Below are positions 9,701 through 10,790 of a stretch of DNA of 10,790 bases, one piece after another. The notes under the pieces were generated by a model that saw only the letters and a list, made by a program, of their open reading frames with translations, made no database searches and had not been told where the DNA came from. The number at the start of each line of letters is the position of its first letter. The stretch's first letter is position 1. Location: positions 16,827-27,616 of the forward strand of contig MU647188.1 in NCBI GenBank assembly GCA_026770585.1, written 5' to 3'. This DNA comes from Baffinella frigidus (lineage: Eukaryota > Cryptophyceae > Cryptomonadales > Baffinellaceae). The translations under genes and the position numbers were made by a program.

Positions 9701-10790
9701 TGGTGACCGCAGCTGGGCCAGACCTGAAGCTAGCATAGACATTTGTGAGTCGTCCCTGAGGGTCCTGGTGTTGGCTGTTTTCGTGCGGCTGCAGGCCGAG
9801 GGCAACAGTCACCTTGTCAGGTTGAGAATCTCTGTGTGTGGAAACAAATCGTCAACTTTGGGGTGAACATGAGCCCACCTGGTGAGCGTGCGGAGGTTGA
9901 CGGCAGCCAGCTTCTCGCTCTTCGACCTGGTTGCAATGTTATTTCGGGTTTCGGGTTTCTGATTTCGGGTTTAGAGATTTCTAGTTACTTACTAGCAATT
10001 AGGAGCCCGTAATTATATGTTCCTGAGTACTACCGTTCTACACGCATCCCACCCTGTGAGAACCGCCAGGGCTCCGAAATGACGTCGAGGGCCCATTTCC
10101 TTGTATAAACTAACAGAAATAATTGAAACCGGGAAGTTGCCCCGATTTATCCTGAACCCTACACCCCACACCCTACACCCTACACCCTAAACCCTAAACT
10201 CTAAACGCTCAACCCTAAACACTGAACGAGGTCGTTTTGGTGGGTTCTTTCTGATCATCAAAACTCCCAGAGCTCTAACAGCCGATCGGAGACAGTCTCC
10301 GGCCATCAGCGGCGGGACGCATGCAGCTGTCGTGGGGTTTCTGTCGGGTACAACCCATAGAATCAAGAAATAAATTTCAATCTGTCGGTCCGTATGTCAA
10401 AGTCACGTGTCCCTCTTCCCCGGGTGTCGGATTTATGGTTTGGGGGTGGAACCGTCCGCCCACTCGAACGACGTTCTTGACACCTGTCCCCGCGCACGAT
10501 TCAGATTCAGCACCAGGGAACTAATTTCGTTTTCACATGCACCGTTTCGGGCTGAGTGCAAACGTGTATTAACATGTTTGGTGTGTAGCCTTTTGGCGTG
10601 TTTCTGACCCACATCAGCATGAAATCGAGTCGGTTGGCTGCCGCAGCAAATCAACAACTGACCTGTAGCTGTCTGAATCATGACGGAGCTCCCTGAGGCT
10701 CATCACCTGAGTCGATGAGATGTTCCAGGAACTGGTCGAGAGCGTGGTTGGTAAAGCACACGCACAAGATCGGCCCGATTTCCAGCCCCC
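532..10790 (-). CDS. ZNFX1: ZNFX1-like SF1 RNA helicase gene, 17 exons, partial at both ends
   Basis: Seventeen minus-strand segments, each bounded by AG and GT, join in compatible phases into one 501-codon open frame; coding sequence is only about 15% of the span. The motif series is that of NFX1-type zinc finger-containing protein 1 rather than UPF1, SETX or AQR: TNHALDQFLE (Ia), RVGGRSKSEKL, VGMTTT, VVEEAAEVLEAH (II), LIGDHEQLRP (III), QRRMRPEIAELI and SKSNVFEAE. The family binds RNA and hydrolyses ATP. Known members act in small-RNA inheritance (C. elegans ZNFX-1), RNAi heterochromatin (fission yeast Hrr1) and innate RNA sensing (mammals); an RNA-silencing role here is inference. Walker A should lie right of the window. 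The later motifs, zinc fingers and stop should lie left. Family assignment is firm; exons E4-E5 and E8-E11 are less certain than the rest. Confidence 0.88.
669..767 (-). repeat. Degenerate telomere-like repeat in intron 16
   Basis: TTTAGG and TTTTCGG/TTTCGGG heptamer-like units on the plus strand, right against the acceptor of E17. The CGG variants look like derived TTTAGGG units. The rest of intron 16 (768-1025) has no recognisable feature. Confidence 0.8.
1026..1139 (-). CDS. ZNFX1: Exon E16: QRRMRPEI motif
   Basis: Reads VTLETQRRMRPEIAELIRRT, then IYPSLRDHPSTAHPHVKG, the ZNFX1 block 'vtLe.QhRMrPeis.lIr..iYp.L.DHpsV'. It belongs to the RecA2 motif whose Gln-Arg pair senses nucleotide. The usual histidine in QHRMRP is arginine here. 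Acceptor TCTCGCAG, donor GTACGC, phase 0 on both sides. A diverged copy of the acceptor and first ten codons lies upstream at 1235-1264. Confidence 0.95.
1235..1264 (-). pseudogene. Degenerate copy of E16 acceptor and exon start
   Basis: Matches 1114-1143 at 25 of 30 positions, including the CAG acceptor. The minus strand reads VALKTQRRI against VTLETQRRM in E16, then diverges. It lies in intron 15, upstream of the true exon, and cannot replace it because similarity ends after ten codons. Confidence 0.75.
1361..1377 (-). pseudogene. Short copy of E15 end
   Basis: Seventeen identical bases to 1460-1476 inside E15 (CCGCAAGCCTCCCCACC on the minus strand), 99 nt downstream of the original and inside intron 15. 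Short, so weaker than the other copies. Confidence 0.5.
1449..1579 (-). CDS. ZNFX1: Exon E15: helicase motif III and LFERL block
   Basis: Reads DHEQLRPKPDVYSLQ, then GFNLDISLFERLARR. GDHEQLRP is motif III (GDxxQLxP), which couples ATP hydrolysis to RNA binding, and FNLDISLFERL matches the family's 'fnLevSLFERL'. Acceptor GTGTGCAG, donor GTACTT, phases G|GG and 0. A diverged copy of the exon start lies upstream in the intron (1619-1670), and a short copy of the exon end lies downstream (1361-1377). MESERG between the two blocks is a small insertion relative to family members as I recall them. Confidence 0.95.
1619..1670 (-). pseudogene. Degenerate copy of E15 acceptor and exon start
   Basis: The block at 1619-1657 matches 1524-1562 of E15 at 37 of 39 positions, offset 95 nt. 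It is then missing the ten bases that encode most of motif III's EQL, but keeps GGCAG and GGGACCAC at its acceptor side. The deletion shifts the frame, so this is a dead exon fragment in intron 14. Confidence 0.85.
1896..2065 (-). repeat. Degenerate telomere-like array in intron 14
   Basis: About 170 nt of TTTAGGG, TTCAGGG, TTGAGGG and related 6-8-mers on the plus strand, ending within ten bases of the E14 donor. Intron 14 is otherwise the exon fragment plus about 220 nt without recognisable features. Confidence 0.9.
2076..2188 (-). CDS. ZNFX1: Exon E14: helicase motif II (VVEEAAEVLEAH)
   Basis: Encodes APRVIVVEEAAEVLEAHILA, then SLSESTEHLILI. EEAA is the Walker B/motif II version typical of ZNFX1 (DEAA in UPF1), coordinating magnesium and the catalytic water. 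The exon ends one base into the glycine of motif III, so motif III is split by an intron (LILI G|GG DHEQLRP). The donor GTACCA runs straight into CCCTAAAACCCTGAAACCC, so telomere-like repeat begins within about six bases of the splice site. Acceptor TCTCCGCAG. Confidence 0.95.
2320..2413 (+). repeat. Dispersed repeat, copy 2
   Basis: Second copy of the repeat at 278-380. The identical 32-nt core is at 2364-2395. It carries a CATAGCGAC insertion absent from copy 1 and lacks the AGGGTGA segment near the right end, so the copies are old enough to differ by indels. Confidence 0.8.
2588..2648 (+). repeat. Inverted-orientation telomere-like array in intron 13
   Basis: Here CCCTAAA/CCCTCAA units are on the plus strand, opposite to most arrays in this window. 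The array ends about 15 nt from the E13 donor. The rest of intron 13 holds dispersed repeat copy 2 and a short TTTTAGGG piece next to the E14 acceptor. Confidence 0.85.
2664..2769 (-). CDS. ZNFX1: Exon E13: VVGMTTT block upstream of motif II
   Basis: Reads PIKALQGANHTTDVRILRGA, then SVVGMTTTAAAGLQ. The (V/I)(V/I)GMTTTGAA block is a hallmark of ZNFX1 helicases; here the glycine after TTT is alanine (TTTAAA instead of TTTGAA). The acceptor CTCCGCAG directly follows AACCCTAAAC, and the donor is GTCACC. Phases G|GT into the exon and AG|G out are exact. The residue change may be lineage divergence and does not by itself suggest inactivity. Confidence 0.92.
2778..2882 (-). repeat. Telomere-like array in intron 12
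   Basis: TTTAGGG units on the plus strand with several perfect copies, starting eight bases from the E13 acceptor. With the unique 82 nt that follow, it makes up the whole 195-nt intron. Confidence 0.92.
2965..3097 (-). CDS. ZNFX1: Exon E12: helical pre-motif II segment (FSLSRAERKRVQDFVF)
   Basis: Acceptor CTATGTCCAG, 44 codons, donor GTGGCG after one base. It reads VEAALEAEAFSLSRAERKRV, then QDFVFDHFNEGFAEDF and TSLLDRIE. Position and pattern fit the ZNFX1 segment with 'sLs..eR..l' ahead of the MTTT motif. A more consensus-like donor, GTGAGA, lies 10 nt further on but would leave two bases and break the frame into E13, so the weaker GTGGCG is chosen by phase. The acceptor is preceded by CCTAAAACCTAAACC, a telomere-like sequence. 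Confidence 0.8.
3105..3140 (-). repeat. Short telomere-like array at E12 acceptor
   Basis: Plus-strand TTTAGGTTTTAGGGTTCAGG, immediately 5' of the E12 acceptor on the minus strand. The remainder of intron 11 (3141-3508) shows nothing I recognise. Confidence 0.8.
3509..3583 (-). CDS. Exon E11: SLVMVRREVEARLLELLHQTDRT, helical linker
   Basis: After acceptor GATCTCAG the frame reads GGSLVMVRREVEARLLELLH, ending QTDRT before donor GTAACC. It is amphipathic and helix-like, followed directly in frame by the helical E12, so it probably belongs to the helical region before motif II. The exon starts in a run of seven G after the CA. AG falls on the first, leaving six G (Gly-Gly), so the exact start is a weak point. 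Phase 0 on both sides. Confidence 0.6.
3948..4016 (-). CDS. Exon E10: QCAVLSDAVAGKRTLTVLRLQTQ, unassigned
   Basis: Twenty-three codons between acceptor TGCGCGCAG and donor GTGCGT, the best-looking donor in the gene. It encodes CAVLSDAVAGKRTLTVLRLQ, again beta-like. Phase 0 on both sides fits E9 and E11. I do not recognise it. The open frame extends upstream through the acceptor, so a larger exon is possible. The GKRT string is not a Walker A motif: there is no GxxGxGK context. Confidence 0.55.
4081..4098. repeat. Short perfect hairpin with GTTAGTACCG core
   Basis: GCACGGT and ACCGTGC form a 7-bp perfect stem around a 4-nt loop. The core GTTAGTACCG recurs at 5591 and 5623. It lies in intron 9, whose other recognisable content is the repeat copy at 4310-4423. 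Confidence 0.6.
4310..4423 (+). mobile_element. Diverged copy of the MITE-like element
   Basis: Resembles the reverse complement of the element at 9009-9139 along its length: GGTTCCAGACCGGTTGGCCG for the left arm, then ATGGCAAAAGTTGACGGTGC in the middle, and ATCGTTTGATTGTCTTGGTG near the end. The right terminal arm is lost. Non-coding, in intron 9. Confidence 0.5.
4460..4555 (-). CDS. Exon E9: VNANYSAKLDIHARVALADVTFPGG..., beta-rich insert
   Basis: A clean 32-codon segment between acceptor CCTCTCCAG and donor GTGTGC, phase 0 at both ends. It reads VNANYSAKLDIHARVALADV, then TFPGGAVLAAGK. Alternating hydrophobics and the glycine turn suggest beta-strands, unlike the helical neighbours. The piece ADVTFPGGAVLAAGK loosely recalls the start of Ig-like FW (NBR1-type) domains, but not enough to call one. 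It may be an insert in the helicase linker, or an exon of something else included by position. Coding character is good; function is unknown. Confidence 0.62.
4883..4964 (+). repeat. Exact 41-bp tandem duplication
   Basis: Two identical 41-bp units starting GGGTAATACACACCGCCTCT meet head to tail at 4923/4924. Lies in the 1.2-kb intron 8. No mismatch between units, so the duplication is recent or an assembly artefact. Confidence 0.95.
5536..5557. repeat. 22-bp perfect palindrome
   Basis: (CT)5 followed by GCAG(AG)n forms a perfect inverted repeat with no loop, centred at 5546/5547. It can form a cruciform or hairpin. Probably simple-sequence derived. Confidence 0.85.
5591..5632. repeat. GTTAGTACCG direct and inverted cluster
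   Basis: GTTAGTACCG at 5591-5600, its near reverse complement CGGTACTAAA at 5604-5613, and GTTAGTACCG again at 5623-5632. Intron 8 otherwise (4556-5779) holds the 41-bp duplication, the palindrome and unrecognised sequence. Confidence 0.7.
5780..5841 (-). CDS. ZNFX1: Exon E8: APVAFSLDDLETLGFDDVIM
   Basis: Acceptor GGGTGGCAG, then APVAFSLDDLETLGFDDVIM. The acidic, leucine-spaced sequence looks like genuine coding DNA set in otherwise simple-sequence intron. Phase with E7 is exact. The donor used here is GTGCTC after ATG (phase 0). GTGATC two codons earlier is equally possible, and the frame remains open to 5624, so the 3' end is uncertain. Either donor given keeps the phase needed for E9. Confidence 0.65.
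5876..6065 (+). repeat. GA-rich purine tract (CT-rich in transcript)
   Basis: About 190 nt dominated by GAGAGA/AGGAGA on the plus strand, which is an extended polypyrimidine stretch in the pre-mRNA, upstream of the E8 acceptor. It opens long Leu/Ser- or Arg/Glu-rich frames on both strands that I regard as simple-sequence artefacts. Confidence 0.9.
6248..6311 (-). CDS. ZNFX1: Exon E7: VEHRGVDGEDFEAVFRDTAAQ
   Basis: Acceptor CAACTGCAG, 21 codons, donor GTCTCT after one base (G). It reads VEHRGVDGEDFEAVFRDTAA, an acidic, probably helical segment. It joins E6 in phase 0 (VFQ|VEH) and E8 in phase 1 (G|AC gives Asp). The intron after it is the GA/CT-rich tract. I cannot assign a motif; it belongs to the variable region before motif II. 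The frame stays open downstream, so the donor is chosen by phase. Confidence 0.7.
6408..6460 (-). repeat. Telomere-like array in intron 6
   Basis: Plus-strand TTTGGGG, TTTAGGG, TTTCGGG units. The rest of intron 6 holds the E6 fragment copy at 6672-6706 and unrecognised sequence. Confidence 0.85.
6672..6706 (-). pseudogene. Partial copy of E6 in intron 6
   Basis: Matches 6816-6850 at 33 of 35 positions, offset 144 nt. The minus strand reads RLFSLVQQLA against RLFSLAQQLA. No usable acceptor or continuation, so it is an exon fragment. Confidence 0.85.
6803..6911 (-). CDS. ZNFX1: Exon E6: RQNAWHEQHFGSE...LFSLAQQLAAVFQ
   Basis: A 109-nt exon between acceptor GTGCACGCAG and donor GTCAGA. It has a tryptophan-containing start (NAWHEQHF), an acidic turn (SETDDVDV) and a helix-like end (RLFSLAQQLAAVFQ). 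It lies between the SKSE block and motif II, where ZNFX1 proteins carry a helical insertion that varies between lineages, so the call is positional. It ends in phase 0, matching E7. A 35-nt stretch of it (6816-6850) is repeated with two mismatches in the next intron at 6672-6706. Confidence 0.72.
7120..7162 (-). CDS. ZNFX1: Exon E5: lysine-rich linker (ENPKARKDGKRHK)
   Basis: A 43-nt segment with acceptor GCAGGCAG and donor GTGCGC, encoding ENPKARKDGKRHK between split codons. It is strongly basic. The phase fits E4 (C|AA) and E6 (AG|A gives Arg). A second acceptor four bases upstream would start the exon at 7166 with GCA GAA and would require a phase-0 donor from E4. No motif identifies a function; it may be an RNA-contacting loop or a plain linker. 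Confidence rests on phase and residue composition only. Confidence 0.58.
7595..7679 (-). CDS. ZNFX1: Exon E4: acidic/basic linker (VFRESLFEF...)
   Basis: After acceptor CCCCAACCCAG the minus strand reads VFRESLFEFVEDEDSY, then KIWKKGPGPIKE. I do not recognise it by homology; it falls in the poorly conserved stretch between the SKSE block and motif II. Support is coding character, a clean acceptor downstream of telomere-like CCCTAAA repeats, and phase: donor GTGACG leaves C, which joins AA of E5 to give CAA. The frame stays open to 7437, so the true exon could be longer, or could stop at GTGGAG after the ninth codon. Confidence 0.6.
7683..7918 (-). repeat. Degenerate telomere-like array beside E4 acceptor
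   Basis: About 235 nt of TTTAGGG with TTTAGTG, TTCAGGG and TGCAGTG variants, starting four bases from the E4 exon start. Intron 3 continues to 9868; 7919-8937 shows no convincing exon. Confidence 0.92.
8941..8980 (-). repeat. Fragment of the MITE-like element
   Basis: TAGTACCAGCATCGTCAACG and the following TTTGCCATG repeat the middle of the 9009-9139 element (GGTACCAGCATCGTTAACTT, TCGCCATGG) about 130 nt away in the same orientation. Confidence 0.55.
9009..9139. mobile_element. MITE-like element with 27-bp terminal inverted repeats
   Basis: Ends are AGAGCAGTTTTCAGATCTGA and the reverse complement of a matching right end. Over 27 bp the arms agree at 24 positions. The 131-bp body has no coding capacity. 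A diverged relative lies at 4310-4423 and a fragment at 8941-8980. No clear target-site duplication is seen; both flanks carry a CTA/TTAG-like sequence. Family unknown. Confidence 0.6.
9295..9660 (-). repeat. Long interstitial TTTAGGG array in intron 3
   Basis: The longest and purest telomere-like array here: five perfect heptamers at 9414-9448 and six at 9540-9581, separated by variants (TTGAGGG, TTCAGGG, TTTGGGG). G-rich strand is the plus strand. Unrecognised sequence follows to E3. Confidence 0.97.
9869..9926 (-). CDS. ZNFX1: Exon E3: SKSEKLAAVNLRTLTR segment
   Basis: After acceptor GCAACCAG the frame reads SKSEKLAAVNLRTLTR, completing the VGGRSKSE...NLR block of ZNFX1 proteins. The 5' boundary is well supported by its phase with E2. 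The 3' boundary is not settled. A donor after ACCAG (exon end 9879, GTGGGC) leaves two bases and breaks the frame into E4, whereas a donor after CAT (9869, GTTCAC) or after AAA (9857, GTTGAC) is phase 0 and joins E4. I chose 9869. An undetected exon in the 2.2-kb intron that follows would also solve the phase problem. Confidence 0.85.
9942..9974 (-). repeat. TTTCGGG units near E3 acceptor
   Basis: Plus-strand TTTCGGG/TTTAGAG units begin 15 bases from the E3 exon start; derived telomere-like sequence. Confidence 0.65.
10151..10225 (+). repeat. Inverted-orientation CCCTAAA/CCCTACA array in intron 2
   Basis: CCCTACA and CCCTAAA units on the plus strand, opposite to the neighbouring TTTCGGG tract. 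The rest of intron 2, and intron 1 (10484-10706), show nothing I recognise. Confidence 0.88.
10453..10483 (-). CDS. ZNFX1: Exon E2: 31-nt microexon encoding VKNVVRVGGR
   Basis: Only 31 nt long, between acceptor GGGGACAG and donor GTTCCA. It encodes VKNVVRVGG plus part of an arginine codon (CG, completed by G of E3). The family has a conserved (V/I)VR(V/I)GGRSKSE block after motif Ia, so both the sequence and the phase on each side (G|GT, CG|G) support this tiny exon. An exon this short would be missed by most gene finders. The donor has no consensus beyond GT. Confidence 0.88.
10707..10790 (-). CDS. ZNFX1: Exon E1: helicase motif Ia, continues past right edge
   Basis: The minus-strand reading is GPILCVCFTNHALDQFLEHL, a near-canonical ZNFX1 motif Ia block (family form: PILvvCyTNHALDQFLE). 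Motif Ia follows the Walker A loop and contacts nucleic acid in SF1 helicases. The exon is cut by the window edge. It ends with one base of a split glycine codon before donor GTGATG, and that base joins GT at the start of E2 to give GGT. No start codon, promoter or Walker A motif is in view, so the 5' end lies beyond 10790. Confidence 0.92.

Overview
The window is nuclear DNA from an intron-rich eukaryote. Its introns are full of TTTAGGG-type (plant/alveolate-type) telomere-like repeats. The combination of 31-134 nt exons, introns of about 0.2-2.2 kb and degenerate TTTAGGG arrays would fit a chromerid alga such as Chromera, but a dinoflagellate relative, green alga or other TTTAGGG lineage cannot be excluded from sequence alone. 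I see no rRNA, tRNA, CRISPR or prokaryotic feature.

The main content is one long, broken-up minus-strand gene that fills almost the whole window and runs off the right edge, and probably the left edge too. By reading minus-strand segments between AG and GT I assembled 17 exons (E1 at the right edge to E17 at 532-665). They join into one open frame of 501 codons. The protein is an NFX1-type zinc finger-containing protein 1 (ZNFX1)-like superfamily 1 RNA helicase. In order it shows motif Ia (CFTNHALDQFLE), VRVGGR+SKSEKL, VVGMTTT, motif II (VVEEAAEVLEAH), motif III (LILIGDHEQLRP), LFERL, the QRRMRPEI motif and NLFFMDHDHPED...SKSNVFEAE. The Walker A exon should lie to the right of the window. The last helicase motifs and any NFX1 zinc fingers should lie to the left.

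Region by region: 1-97 is (TA)n. 98-531 is non-coding with one copy of a dispersed repeat. 532-3097 holds the well-conserved helicase exons E17-E12. 3509-4555 holds three exons (E11-E9) that I cannot place in the helicase fold. 5780-6911 holds E8-E6. 7120-7679 holds E5-E4. 7680-9868 is a giant intron with two telomere-like arrays and a MITE-like element. 9869-10790 holds E3-E1. Everything between exons is repeat-rich intron: telomere-like arrays in both orientations, a GA-rich tract, a 41-bp tandem duplication, palindromes, and degenerate copies of exon ends next to the exons they came from.

The most unusual features are telomere-like repeats lying against splice sites in many introns, where their minus-strand form may supply branch-point and pyrimidine signal, and the partial exon copies in introns 6, 14 and 15. 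Exon boundaries are read by eye from frame, phase and family knowledge. No transcript or database comparison was available.
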